The notes beneath the pieces are model-generated. The model made no database searches and was not told the DNA's origin. It saw only the letters and a program-made list of their open reading frames with translations. Below, one piece after another: positions 35,900 through 45,383 of a DNA stretch of 64,000 nt (positions within the stretch are counted from its first letter, which is position 1; every line of letters starts with the position of its first letter). Location: positions 1 to 64,000 of the forward strand of contig CALMWF010000046.1 of the NCBI GenBank assembly GCA_937873445.1. The letters run 5' to 3'. Source of the DNA: an uncultured Alphaproteobacteria bacterium. Its GTDB lineage: Bacteria; Pseudomonadota; Alphaproteobacteria; Rhizobiales; Aestuariivirgaceae. A program made the translations under genes and the position numbers.

Positions 35900-36526
35900 A
35901 TGTCAACCACGACCTACGACACTGCTGATTTTTCCCAGTCCCCCGGCGAAGGCCCCCGCGGTCAGGGACGCCACCGCCACCGCCATCATCGCGGCGGCCG
36001 CTGCGGCTGTGGCCCCCAGGGCTGGCGCCGCGCCGCTGAAGCCGGCCCCGACGGCACGGGCCCGGGCCCGGCCGAGGGCAGTTTCCGCCGCGGCTTTGGC
36101 CCCGGCTATGGGGCCATGGCGGGCGGTCTGCACCGCAGCGACTTCTGGCCCTTCCCGGTGAAGGCGCTGGCGGTTCTTGCCGGCTTCGCCATCTTCCCGC
36201 CGCTTGGGCTGGCCGGTCTCGCCTGGTTCATCTGGCGCGCCAAAAACCGCCACTGGGACTGGGCGCCGGGCGCCTACTATGAACGCGGCAGCCATTATGA
36301 GCGCGGCAGCCATGACGACCCCGCCGGGTCCGGCACCGGCAACGCCGCCTTTGAAGAGCGCCGCCGCCAGGTTCTCGACCAGATCGAGGCCGAGCGCCGC
36401 AAGCTCGACGAGGAGGCAAAGGCCTTTGCCGAATTCCGCGCCCGGGAACGGCGCAACCGCGACCAGGAAGCCTATGACCGCTACAGGGCCGACCTGGCCA
36501 AGGGCGATGAAACGCCCTCCGCCTGA
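35900..36526 (+). CDS. DUF2852 membrane protein with His/Cys-rich N-terminus
   Basis: 208 residues. The N-terminal 60 residues are low-complexity with a histidine/cysteine-rich patch (GRHRHRHHRGGRCGCG) that could bind metal. Then comes the DUF2852 core: a transmembrane stretch VKALAVLAGFAIFPPLGLAG near residue 95, a WFIW motif and a helical C-terminus (FEERRRQVLDQIEAERRKLD) likely to be coiled coil. AGGAGG stands 6 bases before the ATG at 35900; the longer frame from 35876 is rejected. Partner of the padR gene 85 bases downstream. Function unknown. Confidence 0.84.
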   Translation: MSTTTYDTADFSQSPGEGPRGQGRHRHRHHRGGRCGCGPQGWRRAAEAGPDGTGPGPAEGSFRRGFGPGYGAMAGGLHRSDFWPFPVKALAVLAGFAIFPPLGLAGLAWFIWRAKNRHWDWAPGAYYERGSHYERGSHDDPAGSGTGNAAFEERRRQVLDQIEAERRKLDEEAKAFAEFRARERRNRDQEAYDRYRADLAKGDETPSA

Positions 36527-36611
36527 TGCCACGGGCGCCGGGAGTTGTTCCCGGCGCCAGCCCATTTTGACTTTGACCGGGCGAGGCCATAGCTTCGCCC
36601 TCTGAGGTTTG

Positions 36612-37163
36612 ATGATGTCTCCCTTCCACAAGCGCCGGGGTTTTGGTCCGCCGGCCGGCGGCGATGGCTGCGGCCCCTTTGGCTGGGGGCCGCCGCCCTT
36701 CATGCGTGGCCGCCGCAACCGCCTGTTCGATTCCGGTGCGCTGCGGCTGCTGGTGCTCGGCCTCATCGCCGAAGCCCCGCGCCATGGCTATGACATCATC
36801 AGGGGCCTGAAGGAGCGCTTTCAGGGCGCCTATGCGCCAAGCCCCGGCTCCATCTATCCCATTCTCGCCCTGCTGGAGGAGGCAGGCCTGGTCACCGGCA
36901 CGGAGGAGGGGGGAAAGCGCCTCTACGCCATCACCGCGCCGGGCCTGGACTATCTCTCGGACCATGCCGCCGACCTCGCCCGGCTCAATGCAAGGCTGGA
37001 CGAGGCGGCCCGCGCCATGGACACGGGCGATCTGGGTGAGGTGGTCACGGCCTTCCGTCAGGCGCTGTTTTCCAGGCTGCGGCCGGGCGGCCTGTCGCCG
37101 GAGCAGCGCGACGGCCTGGCCGACATCCTTGCCCGCGCCCGGAAGGATATTGAAAACCTATGA
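36612..37163 (+). CDS. PadR family transcriptional regulator
   Basis: 183 residues. A winged helix of PadR type is clear: ALRLLVLGLIAEAPRHGYDI, then YAPSPGSIYPILALLEEAGL and GGKRLYAITAPG. Ahead of it is a 30-residue Gly/Pro-rich leader (FGPPAGGDGCGPFGWGPPPF). The C-terminal helices would dimerise. The layout resembles E. coli YqjI, a nickel-responsive PadR protein with a metal-binding N-terminus, but here the His-rich part is on the neighbouring DUF2852 protein. Tandem ATGs at 36612 and 36615 follow GAGG. Confidence 0.9.
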   Translation: MMSPFHKRRGFGPPAGGDGCGPFGWGPPPFMRGRRNRLFDSGALRLLVLGLIAEAPRHGYDIIRGLKERFQGAYAPSPGSIYPILALLEEAGLVTGTEEGGKRLYAITAPGLDYLSDHAADLARLNARLDEAARAMDTGDLGEVVTAFRQALFSRLRPGGLSPEQRDGLADILARARKDIENL

Positions 37164-37165
37164 TC

Positions 37166-37187
37166 CGGTTCGGGTCTTCCCGAACCG
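37166..37187. repeat. Perfect inverted repeat between padR and clpP
   Basis: CGGTTCGGG-tctt-CCCGAACCG, a 9-bp perfect stem with a 4-base loop directly after the padR stop and 59 bases before the clpP start. No T-run follows, so it may be a weak or factor-assisted terminator, or an mRNA-stability element of the clpP leader. Confidence 0.6.
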
Positions 37188-37246
37188 CCGCCCGTCACCT
37201 ATCTATGGCGGGACAATTCGAGTGATTCATCATTTTGGGGACCACC

Positions 37247-37879
37247 ATGCGCGATCCGATTGCACAGCCCACCACCGGCGCCTTCTGGCCGTCGGTCATC
37301 CAGCAGGAAGCCCGCGGCGAACGCGTCTTCGACCTGCCGTCGCGGCTGCTGCGCGAGCGCATCATCTTCATCACCGGCCCCATTGATGACACGGTGGCCA
37401 GTTCGGTGTGCATGCAGCTTCTGTTCCTTGAGGCCGAAAACCCCAAGAAGGAAATCGCCATGTATATCAACTCGCCGGGCGGCATCGTCACGGCGGGCCT
37501 GTCCATCTATGACACCATGCAGTTCGTGCGCCCGGCCATTTCCACCATCGTCATGGGCCAGGCGGCCTCCATGGGCTCGCTTCTGCTCTGCGCCGGCGAG
37601 AAGGGCTCGCGCTTTGCGCTGCCCCACGCCTCGGTCATGGTCCATCAGCCCTCCGGCGGCTTCCAGGGCCAGGTGACCGACATCATGATTCACGCCCGCA
37701 ACGTGGAAAACCTGAAGAAGCGGCTCAATGAAATCTACGTGAGGCACACCGGCCGCAGCTATGAAGAGATTGAGGATGCGCTGGAACGCGATAATTTCAT
37801 GACGGCCGAACAGGCCCGCGATTTCGGCCTCATCGACAGCATACTGGACAAACGTCCGGTTGCCGACGATGGCAAGTAA
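37247..37879 (+). CDS. clpP: ATP-dependent Clp protease proteolytic subunit
   Basis: 210 residues forming the barrel of ClpXP/ClpAP. The triad is S108 in GQAASMGS, H133 in VMVHQPSGG and D182 in ERDNFM. The ATG at 37247 is chosen over a TTG at 37235. It precedes clpX by 192 bases in the usual order. Confidence 0.97.
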   Translation: MRDPIAQPTTGAFWPSVIQQEARGERVFDLPSRLLRERIIFITGPIDDTVASSVCMQLLFLEAENPKKEIAMYINSPGGIVTAGLSIYDTMQFVRPAISTIVMGQAASMGSLLLCAGEKGSRFALPHASVMVHQPSGGFQGQVTDIMIHARNVENLKKRLNEIYVRHTGRSYEEIEDALERDNFMTAEQARDFGLIDSILDKRPVADDGK

Positions 37880-38071
37880 GCTGGTCCGGGGGTTAACTTC
37901 GGGCCAGGCGGGGAGGGGGCTGGCAAGGTTTGATTAACCAAGGCTGGGCATCCTCGCGGATGAGTCGGTTTTTGGCTGTTGTTTTGAGCTATCAGCCGGG
38001 CCATGGGGCAAGGTTCGGCGGTTTGGCGGAAGCGGCAAGAAGGCCGCGATCCCGCATAGTGAGGAGAATAC

Positions 38072-39346
38072 ATGAGCAAGGCTGCTGGTGGCGATTCCAA
38101 GAACACGCTGTACTGCTCCTTCTGCGGCAAGAGCCAGCACGAGGTCAGGAAGCTCATCGCCGGCCCCACGGTTTTCATCTGCGATGAATGCGTTGAACTG
38201 TGCATGGACATCATCCGCGAGGAGAACAAGTCGTCGCTGGTGAAGTCCAAGGACGGTGTGCCGACCCCGCATGAGATCCGCAAGGTTCTCGACGATTATG
38301 TCATCGACCAGGACTACGCCAAGAAGGTTCTCTCGGTCGCCGTCCACAATCACTACAAGCGCCTGAACCACGCCCAGAAGAACAATGATGTGGAACTGGC
38401 CAAGTCCAACATTCTGCTGGTCGGCCCCACCGGCTCCGGCAAGACCCTGCTGGCCCAGACGCTGGCCCGCATTCTCGATGTGCCCTTCACCATGGCCGAC
38501 GCCACCACGCTGACCGAGGCGGGCTATGTCGGCGAGGACGTGGAGAATATCATTCTCAAGCTGCTGCAGGCGGCCGACTACAATGTCGAGCGCGCCCAGC
38601 GCGGCATTGTCTACATCGACGAGGTCGACAAGATCAGCCGCAAGTCCGACAACCCATCCATCACCCGCGACGTGTCGGGCGAGGGCGTGCAGCAGGCGCT
38701 GCTGAAGATCATGGAAGGCACGGTGGCCAGCGTTCCGCCCCAGGGCGGCCGCAAGCATCCCCAGCAGGAATTCCTGCAGGTGGACACCACCAACATCCTG
38801 TTCATCTGCGGCGGTGCCTTTGCCGGTCTGGAACGCATCATCGCCCAACGTGGCAAGGGCTCCGGCATCGGCTTTGCAGCGCAGGTGAAATCGCCCGACG
38901 ACCGCCGCACCGGCGCGCTGCTGCGTGAACTGGAGCCGGAGGACCTGCTGAAATTCGGCCTGATCCCGGAATTCGTCGGCCGTCTGCCGGTTATCGCCAC
39001 GCTGGAAGACCTGGATGAGAACGCGCTGGTGCAGATTCTCACCGTGCCGAAGAACGCCCTCATCAAGCAGTATCAGCGCCTGTTCGAAATGGAGGGCGTG
39101 AAGCTGGTGTTCCCGGATGAGGCGCTGCGCTCCATTGCCCGCCGCGCCATCGAGCGCAAGACCGGTGCCCGCGGCCTGCGCTCCATCATGGAATCCATCC
39201 TGCTCGAAACCATGTTTGACCTGCCGGCCATGGCCGGTGTGGAAGAAGTGGTGATCTCGCGCGAGGTGGTGGATGGCGACGCCAAGCCGCTGCTGATCTA
39301 TGCCGACCGTGACAAGGGTGCCAAGGCCCAGCCGGCTTCGGCATAA
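38072..39346 (+). CDS. clpX: ATP-dependent Clp protease ATPase subunit ClpX
   Basis: 424 residues. The N-terminal C4 zinc domain has C15, C18, C37 and C40; Walker A is GPTGSGKT at 118-125; VYIDEVDKI is Walker [11 protein letters not shown] and the IGF-like loop GIGFAAQ that docks on ClpP are present. It recognises and unfolds substrates for ClpP. GAGGAG lies before the ATG. Confidence 0.98.
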   Translation: MSKAAGGDSKNTLYCSFCGKSQHEVRKLIAGPTVFICDECVELCMDIIREENKSSLVKSKDGVPTPHEIRKVLDDYVIDQDYAKKVLSVAVHNHYKRLNHAQKNNDVELAKSNILLVGPTGSGKTLLAQTLARILDVPFTMADATTLTEAGYVGEDVENIILKLLQAADYNVERAQRGIVYIDEVDKISRKSDNPSITRDVSGEGVQQALLKIMEGTVASVPPQGGRKHPQQEFLQVDTTNILFICGGAFAGLERIIAQRGKGSGIGFAAQVKSPDDRRTGALLRELEPEDLLKFGLIPEFVGRLPVIATLEDLDENALVQILTVPKNALIKQYQRLFEMEGVKLVFPDEALRSIARRAIERKTGARGLRSIMESILLETMFDLPAMAGVEEVVISREVVDGDAKPLLIYADRDKGAKAQPASA

Positions 39347-39462
39347 ACCGTTATCGGAAGGGGGAGTTGAAATTCTTAACAGCCCCCTCCACATTCCGTA
39401 ACGAAGCAAGATACGCGAACTGAGTCCGGCTGGATTCAGTTCCGCGTCAGTGAGGAATGCGA

Positions 39463-41895
39463 ATGACCAGCAAGACCATGAAGGCCAAGATCGAAGCCGG
39501 TCCGGTGGAACGTCTCCCCGTGCTGCCGCTGCGCGACATTGTGGTGTTTCCCCACATGATCGTGCCGCTCTTCGTCGGCCGTGAGAAGTCCATCCGGGCG
39601 CTTGAGGAAGTGATGCGTGACAACAAGCGCATTCTGCTCGTGGCCCAGAAAAATCCGGGCGATGACGATCCCGCCCCCGAAGCCATTTACGACACCGGCA
39701 CGGTGGCCAATGTGCTTCAGCTTCTGAAGCTGCCGGACGGCACTGTGAAGGTGCTGGTGGAGGGCACGGCCCGCGCCCATGTCAACAGCTTCACCCTGCG
39801 CACTGACCTCTATGAGGCGGAACTGGTGGTCATTGCCGATGACCTGGGCGAGGCCCAGGAAACCGAGGCCCTGGCCCGCACCGCCGTGTCGCAGTTTGAA
39901 AGCTATGTGAAGCTGAACAAGAAGGTGCCGCAGGAAGTGCTGGCCTCGCTCGGCCAGATCACCGACTACGCCAAGCTGTCCGACACCATTGCCGCCAACC
40001 TGGCCATCAAGATCACCGAGAAGCAGGAGCTTCTTGAGATGGATCAGGTGCAGCAGCGTCTGGAGAAGGTGTTTTCCCTCATGGAGGGCGAAATTTCCGT
40101 TCTCCAGGTGGAGAAGCGCATCCGCAGCCGCGTCAAGCGCCAGATGGAGAAGACCCAGCGCGAGTACTATCTGAATGAGCAGATGAAGGCCATTCAGAAG
40201 GAGCTGGGCGACGGCGAGGAGAAGGACGAGGCCGCCGAGCTTGAGGCGCGCATCGAAAAGACCAAGCTGTCCAAGGAAGCGCGCGAGCGCGCCATGGCGG
40301 AACTGAAGAAGCTGAAGCAGATGAGCCCCATGTCGGCGGAAGCCACCGTGGTGCGCAACTATCTCGACTGGCTGCTGTCCATTCCGTGGGGCGTCAAGAG
40401 CAAGGTCAAGACCGACCTGAAATTTGCCCAGGGCGTGCTTGACCACGATCACTTCGGCCTCGACAAGGTGAAGGACCGCATCGTCGAATATCTCGCCGTG
40501 CAGGGCCGCACCAACAAGATGCGCGGCCCCATTCTGTGCCTCGTCGGTCCCCCCGGCGTGGGCAAGACCTCGCTGGGCAAATCCATTGCCCGGGCCACCG
40601 GCCGTGAATTCATCCGCATGTCGCTGGGCGGCGTGCGCGACGAGGCTGAAATCCGCGGCCACCGCCGGACCTACATCGGCTCCATGCCAGGCAAGGTCAT
40701 TCAGTCCATGAAGAAGGCGAAGAAGACCAATCCGCTCTTCCTTCTGGATGAGATCGACAAGATGGGCATGGATTTCCGGGGCGACCCCTCGGCAGCCCTG
40801 CTGGAGGTCCTGGACCCGGAACAGAACTCCACCTTCATGGATCACTACCTTGAGGTGGAATATGACCTGTCCAATGTCATGTTCGTCACCACCTCGAACA
40901 CGCTCAACATTCCGCCCGCTCTGCTCGACCGCATGGAGATCATCCGCATCGCCGGCTACACCGAGCAGGAAAAGGCCGAGATTGCCAAGCGCCATCTCAT
41001 TCCCAAGGCCATGGAAAGCCACGGCCTCGACAAGAAGGAATTCGAGATCGGTGAAGACGCCATCTATGACGTGATCCGCCGCTACACCCGCGAGGCGGGG
41101 GTGCGCTCGCTCGAACGCGAGATCAACACCCTGTCGCGCAAGGCGGTGAAGGATCTGATCCTCAAGAAAAAGAAGAAGATCAAGGTTTCGCCGCAGATCG
41201 TGGAAGACTTTCTGGGCGTGCCCAAGTTCCGCCACGGCATGGCCGAGCAGGAAGATCAGGTGGGCGTGGTCACCGGCCTCGCCTGGACCGAGGTGGGCGG
41301 CGAACTGCTGACCATCGAAGCCCTGATGATGCCCGGCAAGGGCAAGATGACGGTCACCGGCAACCTGCGCGACGTGATGAAGGAGTCGATTTCGGCGGCC
41401 TCGTCCTATGTGCGCAGCCGTGCCCCCTCCATCGGCGTCAAGCCGCCCGTCTTCGACAAGCGCGATATTCACGTGCACGTGCCGGAGGGCGCCACGCCCA
41501 AGGACGGTCCGTCGGCGGGCATCGCCATGGTGACGGCCATCGTCTCGGTGCTGACCGGCATTCCCGTCCACAAGGATGTGGCCATGACCGGCGAGATCAC
41601 CCTGCGCGGCCGGGTGCTGCCCATCGGCGGCCTGAAGGAAAAGCTTCTGGCGGCCCACCGTGGCGGCATCAAGAAGGTGCTGATCCCCGAGGAGAACGTG
41701 AAGGACCTGGCCGAAATTCCGGACAATGTGAAGTCCGGTCTGGAACTGGTGCCGGTGTCGCACGCCGATGAGGTGCTGAAACACGCTCTCACCCGCAAGC
41801 CCGAGCCCATTGTCTGGGACGAGGAGGCGGAGGAAGCGGCAGAGGCCGCCCGCGCCGCCGCCGCCAAGCGGGGCGAGGGCGCCACCGCCCACTGA
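39463..41895 (+). CDS. lon: ATP-dependent protease La
   Basis: About 810 residues. The N-terminal substrate domain starts [15 protein letters not shown]; the AAA+ domain has Walker [10 protein letters not shown] and [10 protein letters not shown]; the protease domain carries the catalytic serine in [11 protein letters not shown] and lysine in [15 protein letters not shown]. Two ATGs are possible (39457 and 39463); GAGG at 39452-39455 is better spaced to the second. A terminator follows. The hupB gene that usually lies between lon and tRNA-Val in related genomes is absent. Confidence 0.98.
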   Translation: MTSKTMKAKIEAGPVERLPVLPLRDIVVFPHMIVPLFVGREKSIRALEEVMRDNKRILLVAQKNPGDDDPAPEAIYDTGTVANVLQLLKLPDGTVKVLVEGTARAHVNSFTLRTDLYEAELVVIADDLGEAQETEALARTAVSQFESYVKLNKKVPQEVLASLGQITDYAKLSDTIAANLAIKITEKQELLEMDQVQQRLEKVFSLMEGEISVLQVEKRIRSRVKRQMEKTQREYYLNEQMKAIQKELGDGEEKDEAAELEARIEKTKLSKEARERAMAELKKLKQMSPMSAEATVVRNYLDWLLSIPWGVKSKVKTDLKFAQGVLDHDHFGLDKVKDRIVEYLAVQGRTNKMRGPILCLVGPPGVGKTSLGKSIARATGREFIRMSLGGVRDEAEIRGHRRTYIGSMPGKVIQSMKKAKKTNPLFLLDEIDKMGMDFRGDPSAALLEVLDPEQNSTFMDHYLEVEYDLSNVMFVTTSNTLNIPPALLDRMEIIRIAGYTEQEKAEIAKRHLIPKAMESHGLDKKEFEIGEDAIYDVIRRYTREAGVRSLEREINTLSRKAVKDLILKKKKKIKVSPQIVEDFLGVPKFRHGMAEQEDQVGVVTGLAWTEVGGELLTIEALMMPGKGKMTVTGNLRDVMKESISAASSYVRSRAPSIGVKPPVFDKRDIHVHVPEGATPKDGPSAGIAMVTAIVSVLTGIPVHKDVAMTGEITLRGRVLPIGGLKEKLLAAHRGGIKKVLIPEENVKDLAEIPDNVKSGLELVPVSHADEVLKHALTRKPEPIVWDEEAEEAAEAARAAAAKRGEGATAH

Positions 41896-41917
41896 GCGGA
41901 CGGAAAGCGAGTTGCCA

Positions 41918-41955
41918 AAGGCCGCAGGGGGAGACCCTCGCGGCCTTCATTTTTT
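41918..41955 (+). terminator. Intrinsic terminator of lon
   Basis: AAGGCCGC/GCGGCCTT (8 bp) stacked, after a one-base bulge, on AGGG/CCCT, with a 5-base loop, followed by CATTTTTT. It starts 23 bases after the lon stop. Confidence 0.9.
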
Positions 41956-42077
41956 GAGTCGCAACGCCTTGCCAGCGGGGGGTGAATCACCGTCATCTGG
42001 GGCCACAGCGCAAGGCCAGAGCCAGGGCGCGCGAGGCCAAGGCCCCGCGAGGAAGGCGAAGCTGATCCGGGGCACGT

Positions 42078-42234
42078 TGCCGTTTGGAACGCTGGGGTTT
42101 GTGGCGTGGTCCGGCGCGGTGTGCCGGACAGCAAGCAAACGGCATCGACGGAGGAGCCATCGCCTAAGCGCTAGTCCCGGTTTCAGAAGACATCAGCCCC
42201 GCACGCCCTCAGAAACCGTGCGGGGCATTTTCTT
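42078..42234 (+). ncRNA. Candidate structured small RNA between lon and tRNA-Val
   Basis: No convincing protein gene fills 41956-42331. Within it, TGCCGTTTG (42078-42086) pairs perfectly with CAAACGGCA (42136-42144) and encloses a second hairpin GTCCGGC/GCCGGAC (42109-42115 with 42123-42129). A strong terminator closes the stretch at 42196-42234. Nested helices plus a private terminator are what a small RNA gene looks like. I could not find a convincing promoter, so the 5' end is unknown, and I do not recognise a known RNA family. Confidence 0.4.
42196..42234 (+). terminator. Orphan intrinsic terminator
   Basis: GCCCCGCAC (42196-42204) pairs perfectly with GTGCGGGGC (42218-42226) around a 13-base loop, followed by ATTTTCTT. 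It lies about 240 bases beyond the lon terminator and upstream of tRNA-Val, so it must end some other plus-strand transcript. Confidence 0.85.
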
Positions 42235-42331
42235 GCAGGCGGGAAGGGCGTGAAACTTGCGGGGGCCGCGCCCGGCGGCTATGACCAATGCCACGCACGG
42301 GGCGAATACGGCCCGGAACCTCGTCGCAGGG

Positions 42332-42407
<76 letters not shown>

Positions 42408-42417
42408 TGCCACCCTC

Positions 42418-43368
42418 ATGACCACGCCCGCCTCACTTGCTGCCGCCCTTGCCGCCATCCTTGGCGAGGGGTCGGCGCGTGGCCCCTCAGGCGCCATGAC
42501 CCAGGACTATGCCGCCGGTGAAACCTCGGCGGCGGTCAATCTCTCCGCCTATCTCACCACCCGCATGCCCGCCACCCATGCGGCGGTGGCCCGCGCGCTG
42601 GACGAGGCGCTTGCCGCACTCCCCGGCTTCTTGCCCGCTTCGCTGCTGGACGCGGGTTGCGGGCCGGGCACGGCGAGTTGGGCGGCGGCGGCGCGCTTCA
42701 CCAGTCTTGCCGCCATCACCCAACTGGACAATGACCCGCGCTTTCTTGACGTGGCGCGCGAACTGGCGGCCGCAAGTGACTCTGCCGCCTTGCGAAACGC
42801 CACCCGGATCAAGGCCGACCTGCGCCACCTGCCGGAGCTGCAGGCCGACCTCACCATCGCCGCCTACACCCTGGCCGAACTGCCCGAGGCCGAGGCTGCC
42901 GCCATTGCCGCCGCCCTGTGGGCGCGCACCACCACCCTGCTGCTCATTGTGGAACCGGGCACGCCGCGCGGCTTTGCCCGGCTGCGCGAAGCCCGCCAGC
43001 GCCTGATCGCCGACGGGGCCTTCATCGCCGCCCCCTGCGGCCACGAGGTGCCGTGCCCCATCACTGGCAGCGACTGGTGCCACTTCAAGGCGCGCCTGGC
43101 CCGCAGCCGCGCCCACATGCACGCCAAGGGCGCCACCGTGCCCTTCGAGGACGAGCCCTATGGCTATCTGGCCGCCGCCCGGATCAGACCCGTGCCGGCT
43201 GGCCTGCGCATTCTCACCCCGCCGCGCCACAGCAAACCCGCCATCACCCTGGACCTGTGCGCCCCCCGGGGCCGCGCCGCGCTCCGCATTGCCAGCCGCG
43301 ACCGTGACCCCTACAAACGGGCAAAGAAGGCCCAGTGGGGCAGCGTCTGGAGCGGTGAAACAGCATGA
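42418..43368 (+). CDS. Rsm22-like small ribosomal subunit methyltransferase
   Basis: 316 residues. SAM motif I is LLDAGCGPGTASW (about 77-89). Three cysteines, C207, C213 and C221 (APCGHEVPCP ... DWCHFK), plus C281 have the spacing of the iron-sulfur site of mitochondrial Rsm22/METTL17, which binds the small ribosomal subunit during assembly. The tail KRAKKAQWGSVW is typical. The open frame runs upstream through tRNA-Val, which cannot be coding; the ATG at 42418 is the first usable start. Its stop overlaps the MscS gene by 4 bases. Confidence 0.88.
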   Translation: MTTPASLAAALAAILGEGSARGPSGAMTQDYAAGETSAAVNLSAYLTTRMPATHAAVARALDEALAALPGFLPASLLDAGCGPGTASWAAAARFTSLAAITQLDNDPRFLDVARELAAASDSAALRNATRIKADLRHLPELQADLTIAAYTLAELPEAEAAAIAAALWARTTTLLLIVEPGTPRGFARLREARQRLIADGAFIAAPCGHEVPCPITGSDWCHFKARLARSRAHMHAKGATVPFEDEPYGYLAAARIRPVPAGLRILTPPRHSKPAITLDLCAPRGRAALRIASRDRDPYKRAKKAQWGSVWSGETA

Positions 43369-44699
43369 CACTCGACAACCTCAAACAGCAGGGGGAAGTG
43401 GCCCTGGCCACCCTCATGGGCTGGCTCGCCTCGCCCACCTTCTATGCCCAGGTCATCGCCCTGGTGGCGGCGGGCCTGTTGGCGCGCCTTCTCGCCCCCA
43501 TGCTGTTGCGCCCCTATGACGCCTTTGCCGGCCAGCCGGATGATGGGCTGGCCGCCGGCTTCAGGGGCAGGGCGCAGACCTATCTTCGCGCCCTGCGGCC
43601 GCTGGTGCCGCCCGCCCTGCTGGTGCTCATGCTGGGGGCTGCGGTGGCGGTGGCCGACAGCGCGGTGAAGGCCTCATGGCTCATCCGCCTCGCCCAGAGC
43701 GCGGCACTGGTCTATCTTCTCTACACCGCCATCAACCGCTTCCTCACCCATCCCGTGCTCAACGCGGCCGCCCGCTGGCTCGGCCTGCCGATCGCGGCGC
43801 TGGCGGTGTTCGGCTATTTCGGGGCCTTCACCAGCTGGCTGGATTCGGTGGCCTTTGCGGCGGGCAACATCAGGATATCGGCGCTGGCCCTGTCCAAGGC
43901 GGCCCTGTTCGGCGGGCTGCTGTTCTGGCTGGGGCGGGCGTCGTCGCACGCCGGTCAGCAGGCCATCCGCAAGCAGGAGGCGGTGGACATCCAGACCCGC
44001 GAACTGGCGGCCAAGGCGCTCGACATCGGCATTTTCGCCATCGCCGGTTTTCTGCTGCTCAACATTCTCGGGCTTGATCTCACGGCCCTGGCGGTGTTTG
44101 GCGGGGCGCTCGGCGTCGGCCTGGGTTTCGGCCTGCAGCAGATCGCCTCCAATTTCATTTCCGGCATCATCATCCTGCTCGAACGCTCGCTGAAGGTGGG
44201 CGACTACATCGAGATGGAAGACGGCAAGGCGGGCATTCTGCGCGAGATCAACATGCGCTCATCGGCGCTCGCCACCTTTGACGGCAAGGACATCATGGTG
44301 CCGAACGAAAAGTTCATCACCGAGAAATTCGTCAACTGGACCAAGACCGACCCGCAGCAGCGTTATGAAGTGCCCTTCTCGGTGAGCTATGACACCGACA
44401 TCAACCGTGTGCCCGCCATCATCCAGAAGGCGGTGGCCTCGCACCCCCGGGTGCTGAATGAGCCGGAGAAGCCGGATTGCGAATTGCGCAGCTTTGGCGA
44501 AAGCGGCATCAATTTCGCGGTCGAGTTCTGGGTCGAAGGCATTGACGACGGCAAGAACAAGTTTTCCTCCGATGTCCACTTCCTGATCTGGAATGCCCTG
44601 AAGAAGGAGGGCATCGCCATGCCCTATCCGCACCGCGTGGTGCATATCGTGAACCCCGCGGCGGCGGCCCCCAAAGCCGGAAAGGCAGGCAAGGCATGA
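43365..44699 (+). CDS. MscS-type mechanosensitive ion channel
   Basis: 444 residues with about five hydrophobic segments followed by the MscS pore helix and beta domain: LTALAVFGGALGVGLGFGLQQ, then NFISGIIILLERSLKVGDYIEM. The soluble cytoplasmic part ends in a short alanine-rich tail. It should open under membrane tension to release solutes during osmotic downshock. Its start overlaps the Rsm22-like stop (ATGA) and its stop overlaps the RidA start, so the three genes form one operon. Confidence 0.93.
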   Translation: MTLDNLKQQGEVALATLMGWLASPTFYAQVIALVAAGLLARLLAPMLLRPYDAFAGQPDDGLAAGFRGRAQTYLRALRPLVPPALLVLMLGAAVAVADSAVKASWLIRLAQSAALVYLLYTAINRFLTHPVLNAAARWLGLPIAALAVFGYFGAFTSWLDSVAFAAGNIRISALALSKAALFGGLLFWLGRASSHAGQQAIRKQEAVDIQTRELAAKALDIGIFAIAGFLLLNILGLDLTALAVFGGALGVGLGFGLQQIASNFISGIIILLERSLKVGDYIEMEDGKAGILREINMRSSALATFDGKDIMVPNEKFITEKFVNWTKTDPQQRYEVPFSVSYDTDINRVPAIIQKAVASHPRVLNEPEKPDCELRSFGESGINFAVEFWVEGIDDGKNKFSSDVHFLIWNALKKEGIAMPYPHRVVHIVNPAAAAPKAGKAGKA

Positions 44700-45079
44700 C
44701 CCGCAAGCGCATATCCTCCGGCTCGCCCTTCGAGGCCGACATGGCCTATTCCCGCGCCGTGGTGGCGGGTGAGTGGTGCTTTGTCTCTGGCACCACCGGC
44801 TTCAACTATGACAGCATGACCATCAGCGCCGATGTGGCCGAACAGGCCGCCCAGACCTTCCGCAACATTGACAAGGCGCTGGCCCAGGCGGGCTTTGCCC
44901 TGGCCGACATTGTCCGCGTCCATTACATCCTGCCCGATGCGGCCGACTTTCCCGCCTGCTGGCCGGTCATGCGCCAGGTTCTGGGCGACATCCGCCCCGC
45001 CGCCACCATGATTGCCGCGGGGCTGGCCGACCCGCGCATGAAGATCGAGATTGAAGTGACGGCGAAAAAGTCCGCCTGA
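44696..45079 (+). CDS. RidA/YjgF family enamine/imine deaminase
   Basis: 127 residues covering one Rid domain: WCFVSGTTGFNYD, QTFRNIDKALAQAGFALADIVRV and the closing segment DPRMKIEIEVTA, where the arginine that binds the substrate carboxylate in RidA is present. Rid proteins hydrolyse reactive enamines from PLP enzymes; this subgroup may have another substrate. It overlaps the MscS gene by 4 bases and is followed by a terminator. Confidence 0.9.
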   Translation: MTRKRISSGSPFEADMAYSRAVVAGEWCFVSGTTGFNYDSMTISADVAEQAAQTFRNIDKALAQAGFALADIVRVHYILPDAADFPACWPVMRQVLGDIRPAATMIAAGLADPRMKIEIEVTAKKSA

Positions 45080-45089
45080 AACAGACGAA

Positions 45090-45125
45090 GGGCGGAACCG
45101 TGACCGGCTCCGCCCCCGTTTTCTC
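45090..45125 (+). terminator. Intrinsic terminator after the RidA gene
   Basis: GGGCGGA/TCCGCCC (45090-45096 with 45109-45115) with an inner CCG/CGG helix around TGAC, followed by CCGTTTTC. Confidence 0.8.
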
Positions 45126-45383
45126 AGTTTCCTGTCCTGTGCCGGACCATTTCGGCACGGGGGCTGCTGGCCAGAGGACCGCGCCCGGAAACCCCTCCCC
45201 AGACCTGGGTCACTGTCAGTGCAATGACGGGTCTTGTTCTTATTGCCCTCACGCTAGACTCAAACAGGTGCCATTGCCAAGCGGAATCTGCCGGATTTTG
45301 GCCATGGTCCGGGGGCAAGCCGCGGCTTGCCTTGGCCGGGCGAAAGCTTAAAAGGCTGGCCAGACGGAGAGTTGAGGATTCCC
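45126..45383. other. Intergenic stretch upstream of proS
   Basis: No gene is supported here; short frames lack ribosome sites and resemble nothing. It must hold the promoter of the proS-lolC-lolD-dnaE series. TTGTTC and TAGACT near 45235-45260 are only 15 bases apart, so I do not call them a promoter. Confidence 0.5.

Noticed and set aside
41810-42253. A 147-codon plus-strand frame running out of the lon end into the following gap
   Set aside because: It begins inside lon in another frame, crosses two terminators, lacks a ribosome site and has an unnatural Arg/Ser/Pro-rich composition.
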